Assembly: GCA_026636295.1 (NCBI GenBank)
Contig: CP089462.1
Location: 558,001 to 622,000, forward strand
Origin: Medakamo hakoo
Taxonomy: Eukaryota; Chlorophyta; Trebouxiophyceae; Coccomyxaceae
Direction: 5' to 3'
DNA: 64,000 nt
Part shown: positions 41,463 to 52,400 of the stretch, in pieces
Layout: each line of letters begins with the position of its first letter
How positions within the stretch are numbered: position 1 is the first letter of the stretch
The notes under the pieces: generated by a model
Databases searched by the model: none
Seen by the model: only the letters and a program-made list of their open reading frames with translations
What the model was told of the DNA's origin: nothing
Made by a program: the position numbers and the translations under genes

Positions 41463-44400
41463 CCGCCACGCCGCCCGCCACGGACGAGGACGTCAGGGCG
41501 GCCAGCCACCGGGTCGGCAGGGAGGGCGGCGCGCCGGGCGGCGGGCGGCGGCCGCCCCCCCCGGCCGCGACCGCGCGCTGCAGGCGGCGCACGCACTCGA
41601 CCTTTGACGCGGGCAGGCACTCGGACACGGTGTGGTCGACGCCCACCGCCGCGCCGACGGCCCGGCCGGCGGCAGCCCCGTCGCCCGTCACCAGCCAGAC
41701 AGTCAGGCCGGAGGACCGCAGCGCCGCGACGACGCCCGGCGCCTCCGGGCGGACCGGGTCGGCGAGCGCGAGCACGCCCGCGGCCACGCCGTCGACCGCG
41801 ACAAACACCGCGCTCGCGCTGCGTTCCCGCGCTGCGCGGGCCGCGAATTCTAGGGCGGCCGGCGGCAGGGTGATGCCGTCTTCGGCCATGAGGCGTTCGG
41901 AGCCGAGCGTGACGCGGACGGGCGGCCGGGCCGGGCGGGGCGGCGGGACGGGCGGCGGCGGCGGCGGCGGCGTGGCGGGCGCCGCCGCGGACGGCGGCTG
42001 GTACGGCCCGGGCGGCAGCGGGCCCCCGGGCGCCAGGCGCGCTTCACCGGGGTTGGCCGGGTAGACCAGGCCGCGCACGCCCAGACCTGTGACGTGCTCC
42101 ACCTGGGCCGACGGCCGCACCCAGGACACGTCCCGCCCCGCTGAGAGGGCGGCCGAGCCGGCGCGGCCAGACGCGGCGAGCGCAGCCGCTAAAGCGGCGG
42201 CGAGGCCGTCTTCTGCGACGGCGGCGCCGCCGCCGCCGTTCAGGTCACCGTCGCTGGCTTTGCGGGTCAAGCCGGGGCGGGGCAGGGGCGGTTTGGTGGC
42301 GGAGGCCGGGGCGGAGGGAGGCGGTGGGGCAGACTCCACCACGCTTCCGCCGCCGCCGCCGCCGCCGCCACGCCGCCGCGCGGCTGTCAAGGCCGACGCA
42401 GCAGCGCCCGGCGTCAGCGGCCGCCCGCCAGGCTCGGTCGTCACAGTGTGACTTGGCGAGGGCGACAGGGACCGGGCGGGCGAGAGGGGCGGGCCACCGC
42501 CCCCGCTGCCCTGCGGCGCGGCCGCGGCCAGGACCGCGGCCGCGAGCGGGTGGGTGGAGCTCGCCTCCAGCGCGGCCGCGAGCGCCAGGACTTCGCCCGC
42601 CGGCGTGCGGCCGCCGTCCAGGCCGCCCAGCACGCCCACCACCGCGGGCGCGCCCGCCGTCAGCGTGCCCGTCTTGTCAAAGATGACGCCGGCCAGGCCG
42701 GCCGCGCGCTCGAGCGCGTCGCCGCCTTTGCACAGGACGCCGTGGCGGGCGGCGACGCCCGTGCCGACCATGACGGCGGTCGGGGTGGCCAAGCCCAGGG
42801 CGCAGGGGCACGCGACAACGAGGACGGCGATGGCGAAGAGGAGGGCGAATAAAAAGTGTGTGTGCCCGGGCGGCAGCCATGACGGCGGGTAGAGCCCCGC
42901 CCGCCCGGCCCCATACCACGCCGCGAAGGTGAGGGCTGCCAAACACACGACGGCGGGGACGAAGCGGGACGCGACCGCGTCCGCGGCGGCCTGGATGGGC
43001 GCTTTCGCCAGCTGGGCGGCTTCCACCAACCGCACGATCTGCGCCAGGGCGGCGTCCGAGCCGGCGCGCGTGACGCGCACGACGAGCGCGCCGCCCGGCC
43101 CGTTGACGGTGCCGCCGTACACGGGCGCGCCCGCCGCTTTTTGGACGGGCGCGGCTTCGCCCGTCAGCATGGATTCATCCACGGCGGACGCACCCGCCAA
43201 GACGACACCGTCCGACGGCAGGCGGGCGCCCGGCAAGACTTTCACCAGGTCGCCGCGGTGGAGCAGCTCAGCGGGCAGGTCCGCCTCCGACACCACCGCC
43301 CCGCTCGCCTCGTCCAGGACCAGGAGCGTCGCGACCGCGGGCGCCAAGTCCAGCAGGGCCGCCACCGCGGCGCCCGCCCGCCCGCGCGCCGTCGCTTCCA
43401 GCAGCTTGCCCAGGGTGATGAAGGTGACCAGCATGGCCGCCGTCTCGAAAAAGTCCGTCGGCCTGTACAGGCCGGGCGCGACGTGGTGGCGCGCCGCGTG
43501 GTGGTGGATGATGGAGATGGCGGAATACGCGTACGCGGCGTTGGTGCCCAGCGAGACCAGGACGTCCATGTTGGCGCGGCGGGCGCGCAGCGCGCGCAGC
43601 GCGCCCACGTGGAAAGTGGCGCCGCACCCAAACTGCACGGGCGTCGTCAGCGCCCACTTCACGACCTCGCCCAGCGGCCAGCCGCCCAGGACGAGCGTGT
43701 TGAGCGCCGCGGCCGCGGGCGGCCACATGGGCAGCACCATGGCGACGAGGAAGACGGGCGCGGTCAGGGCGGCCGAGGCGAGGAAGAGGGCGCGCCAGCG
43801 CGCGGCGTCGGCGGCCGCGGCGGCCGCGGCGGCGCCGCCACGCTCGCCCCGGTCGGCCAAGACGGCGGCGGTGAAGCCGGCGCCTTCCACGGCAGCCAGC
43901 AGGTGACGCGGACCCGTCGTGTCCGGGTCGTACGTGACGGCGGCGCGGCCCACCAGCGCGTCGACGGCCGCGCACGCGACGCCGGGGACGGCCGCCAGCG
44001 CGGCTTCGACCGCCGCCGCACAGGCCGCGCACGTCATGCCGTCGACGCGCAGTAAAGCCCGGTCCGTGCCTCCCGCAGGCGGGCCACCACGCGACAGGAT
44101 GGAGGCGGTGAAGCCGGTGGCACGGACGGCGGCGAGGAGGGCGTCGTCGGGGACGGTGGGGGGTGGGGGCGGCGGCAGGCCTTCCGACCCGGCGCGGGAG
44201 GGCGGCCGCGACGAACTGGTCGCACCCCCGCCACGCACGGCCAGCCCGTCCGCAGTAGGCCGGGCCGTCGTCCGGGCCGCCGGGCTGGGCGACCGGCGGC
44301 GGGCGGGCGAGGCAGCGGCACGGAAACGGCCGCCGCCACCACCCCCGCTCGCTTCCACCTGCACTTCCGCCGTGTTGAGCTGGGCGGAGACGGACGCGGA

Positions 44401-45126
44401 CACGACGCCGGGGACGGCCAGCAAAGCCGTTTCCACAGCTGCTGCGCACGCCGCACATGTCATGCCTTCCACCCGCAGGCGGACGACCTCTGCAACCGTC
44501 GGAGCGGGCTCGCACCCGGACACGGTCGCGCGAAAGCCCGCGGACTCCACGGCGGCGACCAGGTCGGTCGGGGATGCGGCAGCCGCGTCAAACGTGGCTT
44601 CGGCCGTTTCGTGCAGCAGGGCGACGGAGGCTGATTGTACGCCCGGGATGGACCTGTGTGGAGGGGGAGCGTGCGTGTGGATGGATGGGTTGAAGCACGC
44701 GCCTGGGGTGCGGTCGCGAAAACGCTCGGAGCACCGCCGTCCACGCGCCCCCGCTCTTCATCGCTCTCACTCACTTCAGTGCCGCCTCCACCGCCGCCGC
44801 GCAGGAGGCGCAGTGCATGCCCTCGATGGTCAGCTGTTGATTGCGTGTGTGTTTCATCATCGGCGGGTTTGTGAGCTAACGAGGCGCGCGCGCGCGCGCG
44901 CGCACCTGGGGTGGAGTGAGAAGAAAACCTCGTCCACGGACTCGCCCACCATCCCTTCATCACAACTCACCTGGGCTGTGCACCACCCGGCCGTGGGCGC
45001 GGCCTTGCCGGACGTGAGCAGGCGGTCCAGTTCTTCACCCGCGGACGGCGGGCGGCGCAGCATTGAGTGCGGCGCCGGCGAGGAGGATGAAGCTCCCGCG
45101 CCGTTGGCGCCGCTCCACAGTGGCAT
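41038..45126 (-). CDS. Copper-transporting P1B-type ATPase with three HMA domains
   Basis: A Cu+ pump of the ATP7/RAN1/HMA5 type that loads copper into the secretory pathway or out of the cell. Exons 45126-44971, 44833-44775 and 44653-41038 join in phase (GTGAGT donors), giving 1276 residues. Three HMA domains carry GMHCASC and twice GMTCAAC. Then come TGE (MLTGEAAPVQK), CPC in the membrane near 690 (VACPCALGLATPT), the phosphorylated Asp in DKTGTLT near 733, SSTHPLA, GDGINDAPAL near 1140 and the Cu(I) signature MACSS near the last membrane segment. The first HMA is split by intron 2. The nucleotide domain holds long Gly/Ser/Pro insertions. No plastid leader is seen. Intron 1 contains a (CG)10 run. 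Start lies 176 bp from divergent PH-WW. Confidence 0.95.
44884..44903. repeat. (CG)10 dinucleotide run
   Basis: Ten alternating GC dinucleotides lie inside intron 1 of the copper ATPase gene. Such a run can adopt Z-DNA under supercoiling. Confidence 0.8.
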
Positions 45127-45302
45127 GGTTGGTGCGTGGGCAGGCAATGAGGGGGCACGTGCGTGGACCGCCCGGAGGGTGAGGCGAATTGAGCCTCAGC
45201 CCCCGCGCGCCAGGGGCCCCGCTGCCCCTGCGAGAAAAAGAACAGTGGCACACGCACAGGCCTCGTGCCTTTTATTGTCGAGTTTTTCTCTCGCTCTCCA
45301 CC

Positions 45303-47091
45303 ATGGCTGCCGAAAGCTTCCGCGTCGACCTGGTGGGCGACGATGGCTACTCCTCCGAACGCATCACCGTCCAGGTACGCTGTGACGGGCGTGCGGGCGT
45401 GTGGGTGTTGGGTGTGGCGGGCGGGCGTGCCTTGAGGCATTGGTTGACGGGGCGAAAAAACAGCGAGGCGAGCGGCCGCGCGACTCGCCGCGGCCGGCGC
45501 GACGCGCTGTGCGGATGTCAGGCGCCGCGTCACGGAGGTGCACCGACGCATGCAGCCCACGGCCGTGGCCGGGCGGAAGCGAAGTGGCGCACGCAAGCCT
45601 CCCAACGGCGGCCGCTCTGCGCCGTGCGCCCGGCTCCATGGGCGCTGGCGCGCGTTGCTCCCCAGTCAACCCTCACGTCGTCCGTCCCACCACACTCTCC
45701 CATCAAAACAGGTCGGCATGGAGGGCCTGGCCATCCTCGACCCCGCCGGCCGCTCCGTCCGCCGTAAATTCCCTCTCTCCCACATCGCCCGCTGGGCGGC
45801 GCGCGGGCCCTCCCTGACCCTGTACACCCGCACGCCCGTCGACGTCGAAGAAGTGACCCTCACCTTCACGTCCGATGAGGGGACGATTCGCGCCGTGTTG
45901 GACACGCTCACGTGCGCGTGCATGCAAATGGTGGAGCTCATGCAGCAGGGGGAAGGGCAGCGGAATGGTGGAGGCGGCGCCGACGTGTCCGGCTCGCTGG
46001 CCGAGCTCTTGGCGAGCGGCGGCGCGCGCCGGCGCCGCGCGCCGACCCTCCCCACGGCCGACGAAATCGAGTTTTGGCACGACCCGGACAAGGCGGGCTG
46101 GCTCCAGTCGCAGGGCGACCACATCAAGACCTGGCGCCGCCGGTGGCACGTGCTGAAGCAGGGCCACCTGTTCCGGTTCGCCGGCCCGGACGCCGTGTCG
46201 CGCACCGCCCGCCCGCGCGGCGTCGTCGACCTCTCCCAGGTGACGGACGTGGCGGAAGCCCGTGCCTCGACGGGCCGGGACTGTTCCATTCGCTTGGCCA
46301 CCGCGACCGGCGCTGAACTGGCGTACCTGGCCGACTCGGAAACCGAGCAAGTCGAATGGCTGTCGGCGCTGGAGGGCGCCGTCCACAGGATTGCGCGCAC
46401 GCTCGCGGGCGAGGAGGACGGCGCCGCCCGGCCGCGCCAGCACCGCCCGGCCCGCGGCGGCGGCGGTGGCGACGCGCCCTCCACCCGCCCTCCCGCCGAC
46501 TGGGCCCGCCGCCTGGAAGCCAGCTACTCGGCCGTGTCCGGCGGCGGTGGTGGTGGAGGCGGCGGTGGCGCCTACAGCAACGGCGGAGGTGGCGGCGGTG
46601 GCGGGTCGTGGGCGTCGGGCCGGCCCGGCCCCACGCCTGCCGCGCCGTCCTTCCTGCCGCCGGGCGCCAACCCGGTCGTCACGGTGGTCGGCTACGGCGA
46701 TCTACCTACGTCTGCGTCCGGTCCTGTGGGGTACGACGCCGGCGGCGGCGGGGACACGGGCTCTGGCGCGTTTGGCGGCGGGCCGACGTTTGGCGGGATG
46801 GCGGGCGTCGCGGGCGTCGCGTCGGCGGCGGCCCCTCCCCACCAGCCTTCCCGCCCGGCGGCGGGGGGGTACGCGGGCGGGGGCGGCTACCCGGCCTTTG
46901 CCGACCCGTACGTCGCGCCGGCGCCCGTCGCCGCGCCGGCTCCTGCGCCGCCCCCACCACCGCCACCGCCATCCAGCGGCCCAGCCCTCCCGCCGCCCTG
47001 GACCATCGCGTACACGCCGGAAGGCCGGCCCTACTTTTACAACACGGACACGCGGGAGACGCGGTGGGACCCGCCGGCCAGCCTTGTGTGA
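45303..47091 (+). CDS. PH-WW adaptor protein
   Basis: Exons 45303-45374 and 45712-47091 join in phase 0 (GTACGC donor), giving 483 residues. The first 105 or so residues look like a PTB/FERM-F3-type PH fold (FPLSHIARW, VTLTFTSDEGTIRAVLDTL). An AtPH1-like PH domain follows near 143-245 (WHDPDKAGWLQSQGDHIKTW, RRRWHVLKQGHLFRFAG, ending VEWLSALEGAVHRI). The PH start carries basic residues suited to phosphoinositides. After a Gly/Pro-rich linker, a WW domain closes the protein (LPPPWTIAYTPEGRPYFYN and TRWDPP), expected to bind Pro-rich partners. No enzyme domain is present. A membrane-recruited adaptor is my inference. Confidence 0.85.
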
Positions 47092-47181
47092 AGGAGGAGA
47101 GAGGTGAGGGAGGTGTTCATGGGGTGCGGTGTTTGTTGCCTGTTTTCCTTTTTTTTTTCTTTTCCATCCTCACTCGGCCGA

Positions 47182-49106
47182 ATGACGGGCGCCGCTGCCG
47201 CACAGTGCCGCCGCCCGCCCCTCCCGCAGCAGCGCCGCCCGCCCACTCCCACCACCACGCTGCGCCCCCTGGGCGGCGCGACAGCCAGCATCCTCGCCCG
47301 GGCGGTGGGCGCGGCGCGGCTGAGCAGCAGTAGCGGGCTGCTGCGGCGGCAGAGCATTGGCCAGCGCCGCGTCGACCAAAACGGTGCGTTGGGGCGGGCT
47401 CCTCGACGCTTGTTTCATCGCCCGCCTGCCCAAAGCATGCCAGAGGCGGCAGAGAAGGCGACTGCACAGAAACTCACGCGGTGAAACCTCTCGCACCCAC
47501 AACAGTGTTCACGCGTGCAATGTCGTCGGGCGACGACCGTCCGCCGCCAGCCCCAACCCTCGCCGCCGCCGAGGCGTGGACCCCGCCGACCGCGGCCGCC
47601 TGGGCGTCCGCCGGCGCGGTTGCCAGTCCCCTCCCGTCCCCACCGCCCGCCCCTGACGCCGCACATGCTGCTGCGCTGGCCGGCGCGGCCTCCATCATCG
47701 GGACGCTGGGGGAACACGGCCACTGCGCGTTGGTGGCGGGCGGGTGGGTGAGGGACGCCCTGCTGGGCCGCCCGTGCGCAGACGTGGATGTCGCGACGTC
47801 CGCGCCACCGCCCGCCGTCACGACCGCTTTCAGCCGCGTCGTCCCCATGCCCAATGACACGCTCATCGTGTCGCTGGGTGGGGAGGCGGGCGCGTACGAA
47901 GTCGCGCCCTTCCGCGGCGGCGACGGCGATGGCGGAGGCGGAGAGGGAGGCGGGGGCGGCGGCGGCCAGGCCGCGCCCACCGCCGCGCTCGCTGCGGCCG
48001 CGCGCGACGCCCGCCTCCGCGACTTCACCGTCAACGCGCTCTTCTACGACCCGGCGTCCAACCTGGTCATCGACTTTGTGGGCGGGCGGGGCGACATCGA
48101 GGCCCGCGTCCTGCGCGGGTGCGGGGCCGACCCGGCGGCCCGGCTGCGGGAGGACCCGCTGCGCTGCGTGCGCGCCGTCCGCTTTGCGGCCGCCCTGGGG
48201 TTGAGCCTCGACCCGGCCACGGCGTCCGCCGTCCGCGACCTGGCGCCCGCGTGCGTCCCGCCCGCCGTCGCGGTGGAACGCGTGTGGAAGGAGGTCATCA
48301 AGCTGGGCGGGGCGGAGGACGGGGGGCACGGCGGCGGCGGGCGGCCGGGCGCGTTTGCCGACGGCCTCGCGGCCGCGCGGGACCTCGGCCTGCTGCCCGT
48401 CATCCTGCCCGAACTGACGGGCCCGGGCGCGGACCCGGCGCGTGCGGACGCGGCGCTGCGGCGCCTGGGCCCGGGCGTGCCGGCGGTGCTGCGGCTGGCG
48501 GCGGCCCTGCCGCCGGGCTTTGACCTCGGCCCGGTGGCGGGCGGGCGGGCGGGGGCGGGGGGCGGCGGCGCCGGCGGCCCGCCCCCGCCCGGCTCCGGCG
48601 CGGCGGCGCTGGCCGCCCGCCTGAAGCTGTCCCGCAAAGAAGCCGCGGCGCTGGCAACCCTGGCGTGCCTGAGGCAGATGGAGCGCGACGGCGGCGGCGG
48701 CGGCGGCGGCGGCGACCCGCTGGCGTGGGCGCGTTGGTACGCGCGGCCGGCCGCGGCCGCGTGCCTGGCCGTGGAAGCGGCGCGCGTGGAGGACGGGTCC
48801 GCTCGGGCGGCGTACGCAGCGTCCCACGCAGACCGGCAGGCCGCGTACGCCCCCGCCATCGAGCGGGCCGCGGCGGGGCGGACGCTGCTCACGGCGGCGC
48901 GGGCGCGGGCGGGCGGCGTGCGGCCTGGGCCAGCGCTGGGCGAGTTGCTCACGGCCGCGGAGAGGCTTGCGGCGGAGCGGGGGTTGAAGGACGGGGATGA
49001 GGAGGCGTTGATAGACGCGGTCAGGGGCGCGGGGCTGTGGCCGGAGGAGGAGGGCGGGGGTGGGGGTGGGGGCGGGGGCGGGGCCCGGCAGAGGCGGAGG
49101 TGTTGA
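47182..49106 (+). CDS. CCA: CCA-adding enzyme (tRNA nucleotidyltransferase), dual start likely
   Basis: Adds the CCA end to tRNAs. Exons 47182-47383 and 47506-49106 join in phase (GTGCGT donor), giving 600 residues. The first exon encodes an Arg/Ala/Ser-rich, acid-poor leader (LGGATASILARAVGAARLSSS) that fits mitochondrial or plastid import. A second in-frame ATG at 47520, just inside exon 2, gives a leaderless 528-residue form. Class II motifs are clear: LVAGGWVRDALLGR near 145 with the DVDVA metal Asps, RDFTVNALFYDP, and REDPLRCVRAVRFAAALG. Gly-rich insertions lie near 48560 and 48690 and at the C-terminus. In Arabidopsis one gene serves cytosol and both organelles through alternative starts. 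Starts 90 bp after the PH-WW stop. Confidence 0.9.
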
Positions 49107-49454
49107 TGGCCTGTCAGGCCATGTGTGCTTGGCCAGAAAGGAGGGGGGCCCCACGCGCGGCCGAGAGCTCGCGACGAACACTCAGCCATTTCCCTGGGGA
49201 GTGCAGACTTTGTTTTTGCAGGCGTGGGCGGCCGCGGCCCACACCTTTACCTGGCCTCGTTCTCCATGACTTCCTGTGCCTGAGGACGGCCTCGCATCGA
49301 CCGGCGGTCAACCGGTGGCGGAGCTCGCCTCCGTCCGCGGCGTCGCGGCTGTTTTTTGCAGCCTGCGCCCGCCACTGCGCTTGTCTTTTTCCTTGCCCCT
49401 CCCTTATCTTTCCACCGCCCCGCCCATTGGCGGGCGGTCTAGCCCCTCGTCCCG
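49107..49454. other. Intergenic region CCA enzyme/WD40 gene
   Basis: These 348 bp separate two same-strand genes. A TTTTTGCAG-like pyrimidine stretch (49211-49220) and a CT-rich leader (49381-49440) precede the next ATG. No extra gene is seen. An unseen leader exon of the WD40 gene is possible. Confidence 0.4.
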
Positions 49455-52400
49455 ATGACGGTGCGAGACCTGATGGCCAAGCTGCGCCTTGGCCGAGCGG
49501 GTCGGGCGGGCGAGGCGCCCAGCTCGCCGCCTGAGCCTGCCGACGCGCGCCGCGCCGCGGCAGTGAGCGCGGTGCCGCCTTCACCCGACCGCGGCCAGGC
49601 CGAAACCTGGCCTGGCTCGCACGCGCGCAAGTCGGGAGAGGGCACATTGCCCTCCTCCTCCACGCCTAGCCCCCAAACCGCATCGCCCTGGCGGGAAGCA
49701 GGCCGCGGCACGGCGTCGTCCGACCCGTCTACTCGCCGGCCCAGCCACTCGTCCGACTCCAATCCTGAGCGGGCGGCGAGCGCGGCCACGCCATCCTTGC
49801 CGTCGCTTGATTCGGTTCTGCCTCCAGAGGTTGGGGCGTGGGATGGGCGGAAGGCGACCGCGCCCGGCGCCGCATTCGACGCTGAGCGCGCGGCAGCGGC
49901 AGCGGCGGCGACACCAGCGCCCCCCACAGCCACCCTGACGCCGCGCCCGCCGCCTCCATCCCCGGCCGGCGGCGCGCCCGAGCCGTCCTTGGACGCGTCC
50001 GCCATCCCGGCCATCGGCGGCGGCACAGGCGCGGCGGACGTGGCGGCCGCCGCCAGGCGCAGCTTTGGTGGGCCGGGCCCTGCCACCGTGCCCGTGCCCG
50101 CCCTCCGCCTGGCCTCTCTTGCGTCCGGCTCGGAGTCGGACGACGAGGGCATGGGCGGTCAGCGGGCCGGGACGCGTGCTGCTGCGCCAATGCCGACGTC
50201 CCCACGGGATTCCACGGCCACTGCGGGTGGCCGGCGGTCGTCGCTCTCCTCCCAAGGCACGACCCTCTCGTCGTCGGCCGGCACCGCCCGCTCCTCCTTT
50301 GCCGCCGAAGCCACGCCGGCCGACCCGGCCTGGGCGGCCCACCGCCCCGGTGGGGCGGGCGGGCCCATGGCGGCTTTACTACGGCCGCCGTCCCGCGCGC
50401 CCACGCCCGCGCCCGGCACGGCCGAAGAAGCGCTCGCGTCCGCGCGCCTGCCGGCTGAGCTATGGCCCGCGGCCGCGGCCTTCGCCCTCGTCCCGTCCGA
50501 CACGCCGCTGCCCATGGGCATGTTGGCCCGCCTGTGGGGGCTGGTTGCTCAAGCCGGCGGGGACTTGGGCGCCGCGTCGGCTGCCGCCGAAAGCGTGGCG
50601 TCGGCGCTGGCAGCGGCCGGCGCCGCGAAAGTCGCACGCCTGGGGGACGGGTCGGCGTGGGCGTTGCCTGCGGCCGGGCTGCACACGGCCCTGATCGCCG
50701 CCCGGGACGGCGGCCCGCCGGCTGAGCACGCGGCTCTTGTGGCGGCCTACGCCGCGTCCACGCCATCCCTGGAGGGCGAGGGCGGCGCGCCGTCGCCGCC
50801 CGGCCCGCTCCCGCCCGGCCCGCTCCCGCCCGGCCCGCGCCGGGCCGCCCGCTTGGCCGCCACGCCCGACGACGGGTACTGGATGCCCAACGCGGGCCAC
50901 CACCTGGCGTCCGCGGGGGATGGCGCCACATTGGCCCGTCTCCTCGCCGACCCGGACTGGTTGGACGCCAAGCTGCGGTCGTACGGCGCGGCCGCCGTCA
51001 CGGCGGACTTCCGGCGCGCGTTGGCGCCGTCCCTGGCTGCGGCCGACCCGGCCATGGCCCGCCGCCCGCCCGACGGCTCCAGCCCGGCGCCCATCGACGC
51101 CGCCCGCTTGGCCCTGGCCGCCTTCCAGATGGCGGCGCCCGCCGCCGCCGCCGCGCCCACGGCCCGCGGCGTGCTGCGCTCGCAGATGGCCGGCCGGCTC
51201 GCGGCCGCGCCGCCCGGCGTCCTCGCGCCGCCCTCGCCCGCCGTCCTGGCCGCGCACGCGCCGGCCGACCCGCCCGCCCCCCCGCCCGGCGCGCCGGCCC
51301 CACCCCCTCCGGCCGTCGGCCTGTCCCCGCGCGCGCCCACCCTCGAACAGGCGGGCGGCCTGGCCCGCCTGACGCTGCGCGGGCACACGGGCGCGGTCGG
51401 CCGCGCGCTGGTCTTGCCCAACGGCGTCGACGTCGCCACCGGCGCCGCCGACGGCAGCGTCCGCGTCTTTGACCTGGAAGTGGGGGATTGCGTCCTGCGC
51501 CTGGCGGGCCACGCCGGACCCGTCACGGACCTGGCCGTCGACGCGGGCGGGCGGCTGCTGTTGTCCGCGGGCGCCGACGGCCGCGCGCGTGTGTGGGAGC
51601 TGGGCGGCGGGCGGTGCGTCCGCGAGCTGGCCGGGCACACGGGCCCCATCCACGCTGCTGCCCTTGACGGGCGTGGCCGCCTGGCTCTCACGGCGGGCGC
51701 GGACGGTGCGTTGCGCGCCTGGGACGTGGAGCGCGGCACGTGCGCGGCCGCGCTGGTCGGCCACGGCGGGGCCGGCGTCCGCGCGCTCGCCCTCGCGCCC
51801 GACGGCCGCACGGCCCTGACGGGCGGTGAGGATTTCTGTGGCGTCGTCTGGGACGTCATGGCCGGGTGTGCGGCCACCCGCCTGGAGGGGCACACCGGCT
51901 GGGTGGTGGGCGTCGCGCTCACGCCCGGCGGCGAGGCCGCACTCACGGCCTCCCACGACGGCACGGCCCGCGTGTGGTGGCTCGGTCACGGCGGCTGCTG
52001 CGAGCACGTCTTGGCCGGCCACACGGGCCGCTTGTCCGCCGTGCGCGTGTCCGGCGGGGCTGGCGGTTCCCCCGACGTCGCGCTGACGGCGGCGGACGAC
52101 GGCACAGCCCGGCTGTGGGACTGGCGGGCGGGGCGCTGCCTGCGTGTGCTGGGCAGCCCAGCCGCGTCGGCCTGGCTCGCCGACGCCGCACTCGTCGCGG
52201 GTCCGCCCGCTCCCGGTGCGGGCGTCGCCGTCACGGCGGCGGGCGACGGCACGGCGACCGTGTGGAGCCTGGACGCGCCGCCGGGCGCGCCGCCGGCCGC
52301 CGTCATGCGCGGCCACGCGGGCCCGGTGCGCGCGGCCGCGCTCACGCGCCGCGGCCGCTTCGCCGTCACGGCGGGCGACGACTGCACGGCGCGGGTGTGG

